A stretch of DNA of 64,000 nucleotides. Origin: Caenorhabditis elegans. Taxonomy: Eukaryota > Nematoda > Chromadorea > Rhabditida > Rhabditidae. The stretch lies in contig NC_003279.8 in NCBI RefSeq assembly GCF_000002985.6, positions 7,378,001-7,442,000 on the forward strand, given 5' to 3'. The position numbers were made by a program, and so were the translations under genes. This document shows positions 1 through 11,105 of this stretch, one piece after another. Under the pieces are notes generated by a model. It had not been told where the DNA came from. It made no database searches and was given only the letters and a program-made list of their open reading frames with translations. The stretch's first letter is position 1. Each line of letters opens with the position of its first letter.

Positions 1-3000
1 CTCAGCTTCTTGAATTTGAACTTGGAGTTGCTTGACTTGCTCCTCAAGAGACTTTCTCAAGGCATCGATTTTCATCGAGTGTTCTTGTTCCTCATGAAGT
101 TGTTCAACGGCACGGGCAGCATCAGCAAGAGCACGGTTGGCGCGCTCATCAGCGGCGTGGAGTTCCTTGGTGACCTCATCCAAATCAGCTTGAGCGGTGG
201 AGAGCTCAGTCTCGAGTTTGTTCTTGATGGAGGTGAGGTTGTTGTTGATGGAGATAAGGTCGGAGATACGTCCATTGGCTTCCTCGAGGTCAACCTCGGC
301 TTGCTTACGGGCGCGGATAGCGTTGTCGAGAGCGGTCTTGCATTCCTCGAGTTCAGCAGAGAGAGCGGCGACCTAAACATATATAAAAATGAATTAAGAG
401 ACCACAAAAATGATAACTCACCTTGCGTTGAGCGAGGGCATATTGGTCCAAAACTTGTTGCAACTGACGTTGAGTATCCTCCAATGAGGCTTGGAGAATC
501 TTGAGTTGCTCCGATTGCTTTTTGATGGTCTTCTGGGCTTCGATGTTAGCTCTGTAATTTATGAATTTAAGGGTTGAATGTTGAAAAAATTAGTATTTAC
601 CTGTTAAGGTTATCAACAGTCATCTCGAGCTCAGCGATCTCAGCCTGGTACTTCTTCTTCAGTCTAGAGATCTCGGACTTCATGCGGGCCTCGGCATCAG
701 CCAAAGCGGCAATAAGTCTGTCGATTTCGAATTGAAGGTTCTTGCGAAGAGCCTCCATCTCTTCTTCCTTCTCTTGGAGACGACGTTCCATTTCGATGCG
801 AAGAGCCTGGAGCTCAGCAAGGGCACGTTGAGCGCGGTTTTCGGCGTCACGGCGTTGAGCATCAGCCTCCTTGAGGGCAGTCTGGAGCTCACGGATTTCT
901 CCGGCAAGACGGGCGTTCTCGAGGTCGAGCTCGTGGAGCTTGCGGTTGGCGTCGGCAAGAGCCTCCTTGGCTTCGTGAAGTTCGTCGTGGAGCTTCTTGT
1001 TCTCGCGAGCAAGAGCCTCCTTCTGTTCGACAGCCTTCTCGTACAAATGCTTCATCTTCTGGAGCTCAGCATTGACGGCACGGAGTTCGCGTTGAGCAGC
1101 TTCGAGTTCAACAGTGATCTCATCGATACGGACCTTGAGTTCTCCAACTTGTCTCTCGAGTTGTTCTCTGGCACGCTCCAAGAGAGCAATGGTGTTCTGG
1201 GCCTTCTCAAGATCAACGATAAGAACCTCGACCTCAGATTGAAGACGAGACTTGGCCTTCTCGAGTTGAGAAATCTTCTGGAGCATGATCTCGATTTGCT
1301 CTTCATACTCAGCTTGCTTCTGGAGCATCTTCTTGCGGAGATCCTCAACTTCTTCGTGGTGAAGGGCGACCTCAGCATCGAACTTGCTCTTCCACTGGGT
1401 GATCTCAGTGTTGGCAAGGTTGAGCTTGTGCTCAGCATCGGAACGGGCAATCGACTCCTCATCGAGAGCGGTGCGGACCGAGTCGAGCTCGAGCTGAACC
1501 TGGTGGAGTTGAGATTGAAGTTGGGAGCGCTCCTGAAATTTCAACGTTCTTTGATCTTCGCACGTTTATGCTTTTTTAATGTCCAGAAATGCGTCAGAGG
1601 AAGAAACCCGATATTTCCGCCTCTGAATTTGGCACTTTGGACTAGTAGACTTACGCGCTCGGCATCCTCAAGACGACGTCTGGCCTCCTCGAGCTGTTGA
1701 GCGAGGGTGTACTTGACGTGTTGAAGGTTATCGAGTTGAACCTTCTGGTCGTGAACCTCCTGAAAAACATTAACGATCCCTGATCTGCTAACAGAACACA
1801 CTGAACGAGACAAAAAAACGATGAGGCTCACAGAGCATCCTCCTTTCTAATATCTCGAGTACTCTATTTGCACACACACTCTGCGGAAATAGTAGCGATA
1901 AAATAGAGAATTTAGTAAAGAAACCCCCTGTTAAAAGGGGTTTCTTTTTTTCTTTTTACCGCATTTTTTTGCTAAAAAAAAGTAGAAAGATGAGCAGAGT
2001 GATCGGTGGCACGTGATAAAGATGATAAAACTAGAGATTATACACATGATACTTCAAAAAACAAACCTTGAGAAGATCATTGTTCTCAGCTTGAAGGCGT
2101 TGACGTTGTTGGGCGAGGTCATTGACGTGCTTGTTCAAGTCCTCGACCTTGTTGGCAAGTTCGTTGGCTTGGGCTTCGAAGCGCTCAGCGGCCTTCTCAG
2201 CGGTGTGTTTGTCCTTCTGGAGCTGGTCGATAGTGGCGGTCAACTCGATGACTTCGTGTTGGACGCGTTGGCGTTCGCGGTCGATCCTGAATGATGATGA
2301 TATTGCGTGGGATGGGAGGATATTTGGAATTTAACAAAAAGTCAAGCAGCGGCGAACAAGTAATTCTTGATGTGTCAACAATATGTTTGGCTATGAATGA
2401 TGTCAGAAAGCAGCCGGTTTGGACAGGTGAAACTATTGATAGTGGGTGGAAAAGTATAAACTAATTTTGGATTTAAAAACATTACGTCAAGAGTTGCACA
2501 CAATTATTTTCATGGGAAAGTTGAACTCGAAGATTTTTGAACGCAAGAAGGGAACAACTAAAACTTATTTTACAACTGAATAGATCATCTATGTACATTG
2601 TTTAAAAGATTAACATAGATTCTAGAAATGTGTTTTAAATTACGGAAGATTTTCCTTGATTTCATTGAAAGTTATTTGAGCAAAAAAAAGAGACATCATA
2701 AAATGAATCCATCGTAATTTAAATGGGAAAAATACAGTATTTTTCCTATTAATATACAGGATTTCTCACGCATTTTTGTTGTTGAAATGTGTTCATAAAT
2801 GAAAAATAACCGAGATATGAGCTGTAAAACTAGAGGATAGGAGGTGCAAGACTAGGCTAGCAACCCCTTGTTATGAAACAAATAATGTTTGATCCTTACT
2901 ACATTTTTAAATATTCTATAATATGTTCATGCATTCGTCATTCAAGTTCTCAAGCTGTCCCCTTCCCGTTCATCTCAACTTCTCATCCCAACTTAATCTC

Positions 3001-5083
3001 ATTATTTTTTACCACCACCACTGTTTCACGGGAACGCAGATTGCTCGCCAAGCATCAAGATCAATGAGAGAAATGTGAGAGATATTGAGAAGATCAGTAA
3101 GACGCAGACATTCTTGTATCTCTCTCATCTCTTCCTGGAAGGCGAAACAAACACACACACACGAGAAACGTTTGTTATTTTACACACTTTGAGCTGATGC
3201 TTCTTCATCTTCTTATACTTCTTCTTCAGAGCTTCTGCCGAGCCGCCAACTCCTCCGCTGCCATTTCAACGCGGGAAGATAGAAGAAGAAGAAGAAGAAA
3301 ATGAAGGCACAAGTACTAATACGAAAAAAAACTTAGAAAATAAAGATAATAACTTACTTGGCATTTTTCTTTTGGAGTTGCTCGATCTGATCTTGGTAGT
3401 CGAGGCAGGAATCCTAAAATTTCACGAATTCTTTAAGCTATAGCATAAAGATTACTGTACCTGGTGCTTTTTGCGGAGAACATTCATGGCATCTTCGGAT
3501 TCAAGTTGAGACTCCTCGAGGAGCTTGCGAAGCTTTGAGAGTTCTCCCTCACGTTTGCGGTTCGATTCGATCTGTAATTATAATGTTTAAAGGTATAAGA
3601 TGTTTCTTTAAATTGAAATTCATAAAAACTGGAAACTCACTTGGCTGTCGGTGGTTCCCTCGGCATCCTCGAGTCTGTCAGTCAAAGCAATAACTTGAAC
3701 GGAGAGATCGGCACGCTCACGTTCAACCTGAAAATGGCAATCATGGTATCAGAGATAAAAGGTAAAAACTCACTCTGTTGCGGAGTTCGCGCTCTGATTC
3801 CAAATCCTCTTGGAGAAGACGGATCTTGTCCTGAAAAGTGAAACTGTATTAATTTGTAAAATCTTTGAAGAATTAATTGTTTCAAGAACTGATTCAGATA
3901 AAAAAAGTATGGATTCCGATTCTGATTGAACTTCTTGATGAACCTTATTACACGGACCTATAAATTTAGTGCCGAGTGGGGAATATTTTTAAAGTACTGT
4001 GAAGATAAACATCCTGACGTCACAAATTTAAATGTCCCGGAATTTCTTGAGATCAAACGACAAGAATACACTCGTAGCATACAATTCGATATTACCATTT
4101 AGTTTTTTTTTTGAATTGATATCTAAGCTTAACAAATAATGCATTAGGTTTCTTCGAAATTTTACAACACAGTGTGGGAGATTATAAGAGAAACGTGAAA
4201 ATAGCTTATAGATATGAGAGACGTAGAGTGCATTTTTTGGAAATAGACCAGCGAATGATTTGGTAATTGTTTTTATTTTAATTGACAAAATGTTTTTGCA
4301 GGCAATTGGCAATAATCGCAAATTCAGTAGCTAGAACCATGAGAAAATATGGGGTCAAAAAATAATTGTTTTTTCAAAGAAAAAAAGCGTAATTTTTGTT
4401 TTTTATAAGTGCTATATTTGAAAATCTGAGAATTAGGGTTCTACTTTTTCTTGGAAATATATGTAAGCAAGCAGTAAGTTAAACAAAGGTTGCAAATCTT
4501 AGTTACACAAAGAAACTAGTTGCCGAGATGAATGATGAACAGATTTTTCAAAATGAAGATTTAGAATAAGGAATCTAAAGGTTTAATTATAGAGAAAACT
4601 AGGAAGTTTAAAAATTTTTCTGAAAATAGTGTTTTGGCTCGGAATATTGTTTTATTCCATACATTTTGATGCAGAAAAATAATATTTACAAAACTGAAAA
4701 CGCCGTTATTTGTCAATCATTCAATTTAGGGACAAAACAAACATTTTTCTTGAGACTGAGGAGTACTGTAAAACTACAATTTGAGATTTTTCAAGTTTTT
4801 CAATTCTTCGTTGCTATATTAGATGCCTTTTTTACTAAAATTTAAATTACAGATATAATTCAAAATATCAGTCAATGAAACATCGATTCGATGAAAAATG
4901 GAACACGGGTTTTGGGGTTTTGGCAGTGAAATGTTCAGAAATGGTAGAAAACATTCAAAAATTTACCTCGAGTCTGGTGAGTGATCCAAGATCGGCGACG
5001 GACATGCTGCCAAATGGAGCACCGAACGCTGCTTGCGACGGGCTCTTAAGAAGAGCAGCGGATGGCGAACGATACAATGACAT
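1..5083 (-). CDS. unc-15: Paramyosin, thick-filament core protein (5' part, cut by the window edge)
   Basis: Paramyosin forms the core of invertebrate muscle thick filaments as a parallel coiled-coil dimer. The start is ATG at 5083, opening a short non-helical serine-rich head ([14 protein letters not shown]). Everything after about residue 37 is uninterrupted heptad coiled coil, with no proline. Exons, 5' to 3': 5083-4967, 3830-3774, 3727-3641, 3571-3461, 3413-3358, 2286-2067, 1759-1655, 1532-601, 551-422, 372-1. All junctions keep frame and have GT/AG ends. They give 729 codons of a protein usually near 880 residues, so roughly the last 150 residues lie beyond position 1. Codon use is strongly biased to GAG, AAG and CTC, as in abundant C. 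elegans muscle proteins. Introns of 1.07 kb (2287-3357) and 1.14 kb (3831-4966) are unusually long for this gene and lie near its 5' end, where muscle enhancers are plausible (inference). I recognise the sequence as C. elegans UNC-15. Confidence 0.98.
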
Positions 5084-7861
5084 GATCAAATGGAGTATTC
5101 AAATGGATGGTGCCCCTGTGTGTGCTGCTGGCTGGCTGGCTGCTTCGAGACTGACTGATTGTGCGTTGGGGCTCTGCCGTCGGGAAGACACATACACACA
5201 TATCTCATCCCGCGCCGTTGCGTCGTCGATCGTCTCTCTGTCTCCAAGTATCTCTCATCATCAACTTCTACGAAGGTAGTGTGCCCGGCAGGGAGCGAGA
5301 GAGGAGCCTCAGTGTAATCCTTCTTGCCTAGCACTGAGCCACCCTCCCACTCTACGCTGCGTATCTGATAAATGCCATTGTGTTTTTGCCAACGAGTTGG
5401 CGGGATACGATCTCGAGAAGAGCGCGCCGAGAGCCGAAGCGCAGACGATGCATCAGGCACCCGCGGGCCAGGAGGTTTTAAACATTCGAATGATATTGGT
5501 TTGGTTCGGGTTGAGGCGACACGGAAGAAATTCAGCAAAAAGGGATGAGCACAGACAAAAAACATCGGGATCCACCAAAAACTTCAACTCGTGTTTGTGT
5601 GTGCCTTTTGAATGTCCGAAAGGGCAGGTGTGAACTTTGACGAACGGATAGTAAAACGAAGACCACTTAAGAAAAAAGAAACACAAAACCAGAAAAAGCG
5701 AGACTGAACTGCCATTAATCGAATGCCATTCCACCTATCAGTAATCAACTCTTACTTTATTCAGGCTCTTCAAGCCTGGGTTGTCTCCAATTTTCATTAA
5801 AGTTTCTCAGAACTATACTGTTACCTTTTAGATGATCCATTTTCATAAATTTATAAAAGTCTTCTATTAATGGTAATACGTCTATACAGTCGAAATATTG
5901 AAGAATTCCAAAACTCGGTTGTCAACTATTTGAAATTCCTTAATTACAGATAGTTATGCTCTCTTCTTGTCCATATCTATTAATACACTTCCTTAATTGA
6001 TAGCCTTGTCATATATGATCTGATCAATGTTTTAAAAAGTTCTTGGATCTCATATTCTGAAGAAATAAGTGCGAAGTGTGTAATAATTGAGTGTATCCCG
6101 GAGAATGTGTGTGTGTGTGCGTGTGTGAGGGGGTGGGGGAGCGTATCACAACAAATTGTGATGAAATCAAGTTTTTATTACTTCTATAATAACTTGGTAT
6201 TCAATTTCCAATATATCGGCTCTTCCGAATGTTTTTTCATTAATGAAAAATAGGCTTGATAAACTGATTTTCAAACTGAAATTGTGTCATGACGTCAAAA
6301 AATCAACGTTTTCACTCCAAATCCCGTTACTTCTTGTGACTCATGTCATTTTTAAATAAGTGTTGTGAAATTTCAAAATCTTTTCTAAATTTTCAGAATT
6401 TTACTTCCATTACGACTGATCAACCAGACAACAAAATACTCTTGTTGAGCAGTGTCAGCTGACAAATCGTGATGACCGAGATAATTAGTTGGTTGCAGAA
6501 GCAGGGGATGGTGAAATGTACTGACATTCGTTTGAACTTAATTTCAGATTTGATTATAAAGAAAAAATCTTGAACATTGTAAGTTGATGTTTATTGATTG
6601 CAAAAACTAGGATGGTTTTACCCCGCTAACAACTTTCTGAGGAAATATCGATTGTCGCACATTTCCATTCCAAAACGTGACAAAAACTTATAAAATGTAA
6701 TAGAAAACGGTAGACCATTTATATTTAACTTTTACAAAGAGTGGACATACCTTTGAATAGTTTTTGTTAGACTTTAGTAAGGCCAGATTTTGGTTAAACC
6801 TTGCATACGATTTCCACAAGATTTCTAGCAGTGCTGCCGCTTGTTAAAATTATTTTTAACATAACTTCGAGAATATATGCTAATAATGCTGTAAGTTTTC
6901 TCTCAAGATAGAAACTTGGAACTACTGGATTTATCATTTTGTAGACAACTATCCAAAACAAAGGTAGATCAAAGCATTTTAATTTGTTGATATCTTCCAG
7001 ATTTATGCAGTGAAACATGTTAAAGTGAAATATACTTGTAGACCGTATTTCATTTTATCTTTTTTGTTTTTAGCACTATTCCTTTTATTAGGAGAAGATC
7101 TAAAAACAACATTTTTTAAAGATATTTGCATATTTTTAAGTTATGCAATTTTGATTAATAGCTATATATTTGTCACCTTTCCATCTTTTGTCCATCCATT
7201 TTTTTCGTGATCATTACAAAGAATCTCTTCAATAGAATTCCCTCCAGAAGCCGCCCATTCTCTCTCATCGGTCTCCACTGCCATCTCAATATCTTTTTTT
7301 GCCACCGTACACTCTCTGAACTCTTCAGTGACAAGCCCACATCTCACACTCTTCTTCTACTACACATGCTTCTCTATCACATTTCTTTTTGTGCCTTCGT
7401 TGAAATGGCAGAAGGGTCCGGGAGCACAGAGGATCTTTCTCTCTGTGCTACTCGAGGAGCAAGAATGAAGAAGCATTTTTCGGCCCCGCATTATTGTTTT
7501 AAAGTATTGGCAACTGGGAGGAAAAGAGATATAGATACTCAGCAAAGGAGGACGATAATGAAAAATTTCAGCCGAAACATGAGATCAATCTTCAAAAGAA
7601 TATTAGAGGGAACATGTCAAAATGTTCAGATTTTAGAAAAAAAAAATTTGTTTGAAAAAAATTTTAAAAATTTCGGAATTGAGTATTTGAAGATAGTTTC
7701 GAAATCATTTGAAAGTTACTGTTCTGATATTATACAAATATCTAAAATAATTCGAAAGCACCGAGAGGAGCTTATGTGGTTTTGCTATGATTTTTTGTTT
7801 CATGTTATCAAATGTTTACAGCTGAAAATAATAAAATCAATACTGTTTAGCTTGAAGAAAT
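5084..7861. promoter_or_regulatory. Intergenic region upstream of unc-15, probable promoter
   Basis: This 2.8-kb stretch lies between the unc-15 start and the 3' end of the first collagen. The 500 bases next to the unc-15 ATG are much more GC-rich than the rest and hold a CTGG tandem (about 5132-5144). That is what a promoter-proximal island would look like, but I see no motif that proves it. I could not place a trans-splice acceptor just before the ATG. A GT dinucleotide tract lies at 6106-6127. The remainder is AT-rich and I see no gene in it. Confidence 0.4.
6106..6127. repeat. (GT)n microsatellite
   Basis: About eleven TG units with a single C interruption, followed by a G-rich run (GAGGGGGTGGGGGAG). 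Confidence 0.9.
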
Positions 7862-7867
7862 TTTATT
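7862..7867 (-). terminator. Poly(A) signal of the 7.9-kb collagen gene
   Basis: AATAAA on the minus strand about 40 bases after the collagen stop codon at 7907-7909, the expected spacing for a nematode cleavage signal. Confidence 0.6.
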
Positions 7868-7906
7868 GCAATAAAATTCATCACATTCCAGAAAAATTTA
7901 AGTTGA

Positions 7907-8935
7907 TTAGAATCGAGCACGACGACGGACGACAGCGCTTCCACTGTATGTTCCTGTGGCTCCATCTCCAGCTCCAGCTCCTGCATCCGGTGCACCACCG
8001 GCAGCTCCAGAGCTTGCATCCGCACCTGTAGCAGCACCTGCTGGAGCTTCTTGGGCCAATCCTGCTGTTCTTGGTGGGCATGGACAATAGGCGGCGTCGA
8101 CTCCTGGTGCTCCATCTGTTCCTGGCCCTCCTGGCGCTCCTGGAGCTCCTGCTTCTCCGTCTTTTCCTGGTGGGCCCGGTGGCCCCGGTGGTCCTGGTGG
8201 GGATTCTGGAGCAGCAGCGTCTTCTCCAGCTGGTCCAGCTGGTCCTGGAGGTCCAGCCGGTCCAGGAGATCCCGGTTCGTTGGTACTTGTAGTTCCTGCG
8301 GCTCCTGGTTGTCCATTTGGTCCTGGTGCTCCTGGCTGCCCATCTGGCCCCGGTGGTCCGGCTGGTCCTGCTGGTCCAGCTTCTCCTGGTCCAGCAGCAT
8401 CTCCATCAGCTCCAGGAGCTCCTGATGGTCCTTCTGGTCCAGCATTTCCATCTGGTCCCGGTGGCCCTGGTGGTCCAGCAGGACATTTGATACAGTTACC
8501 TTCGACTCCAAGGAAACTATCAGCAACTCCTGCAGCTCCATTCTCTCCATCAGTTCCAGCGGTTCCAGGCTCTCCAGGCGCTCCATCTTCTCCTGGTGCT
8601 CCTGGTGGTCCTGCTGGACAACCAGTTGATTGAGCAGCACAGTTACATTCTCTTTCTGTACCTCCGCCGGTTGCATATCCAGCAGCTCTCTTTGCAAGAA
8701 TATATCTTCCAAATGATGGAGACGTTGCTTGATTCTGAGGAAGATTTTCTCGAACCATTTTATTCCAAACATCATTGGCTCGAGATTTGAAATGAACCAT
8801 TTCGCTGTTGATATTCATTTCAAATTGTTGAATATCAAGAGAAATTGAGTAAAGAGTCAGCAATGATGCGACAACGATCAACGAGCAGCCGATCGTCGAC
8901 GAAAGAATAAAATAATAGGATGTACTGTGGGACAT
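7907..8935 (-). CDS. Cuticle collagen, intronless
   Basis: Single-exon nematode cuticle collagen of 342 residues, a secreted structural component of the exoskeleton. The start at 8935 ([13 protein letters not shown]) is chosen because it aligns with the starts of the two collagens at 23.7 and 26.3 kb; the frame is open 32 codons further upstream. Residues about 7-30 are one hydrophobic segment (signal anchor). An AKR sequence follows near residue 80 as a possible processing site. Then come the cysteine clusters [11 protein letters not shown] and NCIKC around a short Gly-X-Y block, a long Gly-X-Y block with interruptions (AAAPES, TTSTNEP), the cluster YCPC, and an Ala/Gly-rich tail ending RRRARF. 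The cysteine spacing places it in the same subfamily as the palindromic pair, but it lacks their intron and has a different tail. I do not recognise which named collagen it is. Confidence 0.94.
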   Translation of the reverse strand: MSHSTSYYFILSSTIGCSLIVVASLLTLYSISLDIQQFEMNINSEMVHFKSRANDVWNKMVRENLPQNQATSPSFGRYILAKRAAGYATGGGTERECNCAAQSTGCPAGPPGAPGEDGAPGEPGTAGTDGENGAAGVADSFLGVEGNCIKCPAGPPGPPGPDGNAGPEGPSGAPGADGDAAGPGEAGPAGPAGPPGPDGQPGAPGPNGQPGAAGTTSTNEPGSPGPAGPPGPAGPAGEDAAAPESPPGPPGPPGPPGKDGEAGAPGAPGGPGTDGAPGVDAAYCPCPPRTAGLAQEAPAGAATGADASSGAAGGAPDAGAGAGDGATGTYSGSAVVRRRARF

Positions 8936-10109
8936 TGGATACCAAATGAGTGATGTTTTCTTCCATTTCCACTTACTTATATATGAATTATTTTTGTACT
9001 GATCCAATCGGTTTCTTGTTCCGATATTCATCTTTTATTACAACACAACCGTTTGATATCTAGTTTTATGTTTTACTATTCATTTACTATGAGAATAAAA
9101 AAGTTTCTGCAGTACTGTAGGAAACTATACCGGCAGAATAATGCTTCCAGAACTAATTTTTTCTAATTGAGGTTCCGTGGAAAAATATCGTTTTAGCAAT
9201 TGAGATAACTAAAATTTTTCGAGAGACTTAAAAAAAAGAAAATTTTCATATTTATGCATGAATTGAAAACGTGAATTTTTCTTATTTAATTTTAATAAGA
9301 TTCCACGGGCGAATATTTTGTTTAATAAATATGAAGTTTCTGAATTCATATTTGCCATTGCTAAGTTTTGAGCAACTCGACGTTCGTATTTTTCTTGTTT
9401 CTCGGTTGAAAAAGTGAGTTTGTTTGCAACATTTTTTTACCGATTAGAGCTTCTCTCTTTGTTAGCTCACCGCGAACAGTGTGTACAACTTTGTGTCTAG
9501 GAGGCAGGCCTTCACCTACCTGCCTACCAACCGCCTACTTTTTTCAGAACTTCCGCGCGGTCGCCAGTGGTTGGTGCTTGCATAGCGTAGATTTACATAT
9601 TTAATCTTTTCCCATCAATTTTCTTTCGAAAATCAAAAAAATATATAATTTCCGGATAACATAACAGTAGGCATAGGTAGGCAGGCGAATTTTTATGTGC
9701 CTCCTTAGAAGGCTTTGTGTGAAAATAGTAATACACGCTTTGAGGTGTTCCATGCCATAGCAAACTAAATTGGGGCTGCGTGGACATTTCTCCAACTTTC
9801 TATCGATCGAGCATGTTTCGATTCAAATTACACAAAGTCACGTTATCCGAGTCAATTTGAAAATTCGTGAAATTTCCATACTGTCCTTTGAGAAGTGGAA
9901 TTTTAATTAATTTAAATTAATTAATAACAATATGGTTTTGCCGTGAGACTTATCATTATGCAAACGTGCCTAGTTTATAAAAAATTGTGGTTATTTCCAC
10001 CTAGGTCCTAGAAGCTGTACATAAGAACTTGTTGGTAATTTTTTTTTTCTGCTCAACTTATATATTTTGATTTATTGTAGACTTTCGATTTATTGCAATA
10101 AGGATTGAA
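8936..10109. other. Intergenic region between collagen and lysine-rich gene
   Basis: AT-rich divergent intergenic DNA that must hold the promoters of the minus-strand collagen and of the plus-strand gene at 10110. The only structured element I see is the foldback repeat at 9498-9707. The sequence TTATTGTAG about 30 bases before the ATG at 10110 could be a trans-splice acceptor (inference). Confidence 0.4.
9498..9707. repeat. Foldback repeat with GCCTACC-rich arms
   Basis: Left arm 9498-9538 and right arm 9667-9707 are imperfect inverted copies sharing GGAGGCA, CTGCCTACC and CGCCTAC or near matches. About 128 bases separate them. The form is that of a small non-autonomous element or its remnant; no clear target duplication was identified. 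Confidence 0.5.
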
Positions 10110-10716
10110 ATGGGCAACAAAAGCAAGAATACAAAGAAAGAAGGTGCGGAGAAAAAGAGATCAAAGACGAAGACAGCCAAGAAGAAAACCTCCACTCTCA
10201 CGCATTCAAAATCCGTGACATCGACGGATCCAAAAGAATATGAGAAAGAAAAACGACGTGATGATAAGGATGTTTTAAGAATGACAAAAGAAGATGTTGG
10301 GAAAGAGAGAAAGAAGGAGGCACCGAAGAAGGAACAATCGAAGGATCAATTGGTAAAGGAGCAACCAAAAGAGCAACCAAAAGAGCAACCAAAGGAGCAG
10401 CCTAAGGAGCAACCTAAGGATCAGGCGAAGGATGTAGTAAAGGATATAGCTAAACCCCCATTGAAGGAACAACCAAAAGAACAACCAAAGGAACAGCCAA
10501 AGAAGAAAGAAGAGGAAAAAACAAGCAAGGTTAAATCATATCAAATATACACTGATTTTTAACTAATGTTGAATCATTTTTCCACTTTAAAATTTCTAAT
10601 ATCATAATTTTCAGAACATGGAGATAAGTGGAATGGATATGGTTATGAAGGACGACGGGAAGAAGACAAAAATGGACGATGGTTACGAGGATTTCGGTCC
10701 AGGTGCAGCTCAATAA
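10110..10716 (+). CDS. Lysine-rich KEQP-repeat protein of unknown function
   Basis: Two exons, 10110-10529 and 10615-10716, give 173 residues; the 85-base intron has GT and TTTTCAG ends and joins in phase 0. The N-terminus MGNKSKNTKK fits the N-myristoylation pattern (Gly2, Ser5), so membrane tethering is possible. Residues about 3-80 are extremely basic (KKRSKTKTAKKK and similar). Residues about 80-136 contain a perfect-to-near-perfect tetrapeptide repeat KEQP, five consecutive units and later three more, separated by a KDQAKDVVKDIAKPPL spacer. The C-terminus is different: methionine- and aspartate-rich, ending GYEDFGPGAAQ, and likely the conserved part. There is no signal peptide or membrane segment. 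A poly(A) signal lies 60 bases after the stop. I do not recognise a family function; the composition suggests a disordered protein. Confidence 0.82.
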
Positions 10717-10775
10717 GAAATAAGATGAAATGACAAGAAGGAACAAAATAATGCTAATGAAAAAACCTTTACTTG

Positions 10776-10781
10776 AATAAA
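10776..10781 (+). terminator. Poly(A) signal of the KEQP-repeat gene
   Basis: AATAAA 60 bases downstream of the TAA at 10714-10716. The next gene is convergent on the other strand, starting its stop codon at 11106. Confidence 0.7.
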
Positions 10782-11105
10782 TGTATGATCTTTTAGTTTT
10801 TGATTTTGATACAAGTCCGATTTTCCGAATTTCAGGTACTTTTTCGAGAAAAGAAAGCTTTCCTTGCCTGTTTTTGCATGCGAAATAGTTATTTTTCTAG
10901 TAAGCTGAGGAAGATGGACGTTTGCGTTTTCCCGGTTTAACCCATATTTCTAAAATCCAAAAGAGTTTTTTTCCAGAGAAAGTTAAATTCATTTTGAATT
11001 GAATTTGACTGTTTTCAATGAAAACATTAAAGTGTTCAATAAATGAACAAAGAAAACAAATTTATAAAAACTAAAAAAAAACACGAAAAAATGTATTTAA
11101 GTCAG

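Noticed and set aside
732..1700. 322-codon plus-strand open frame opposite unc-15
   Set aside because: It is a Leu/Ser-rich shadow of the coiled-coil codons (GAG and AAG read as CTC and CTT) in the paramyosin exon.
5086..5565. 159-codon minus-strand open frame ending just before the unc-15 start codon
   Set aside because: GC-rich promoter-like DNA gives long chance frames; the translation has no motif, no splice signals and an untypical codon mix. Conservation would be needed to revive it.
7207..8031. 274-codon plus-strand open frame overlapping the collagen 3' end
   Set aside because: Its second half is the antisense of Gly-X-Y coding sequence and the rest is AT-driven Lys/Phe/Ile composition; the collagen on the other strand explains the length.
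8051..8633. Plus-strand Trp/Ser-rich and Gly/Pro-rich frames inside the collagen
   Set aside because: Antisense reading of Gly-Pro-Pro codons always gives such frames; the real collagen is on the minus strand.
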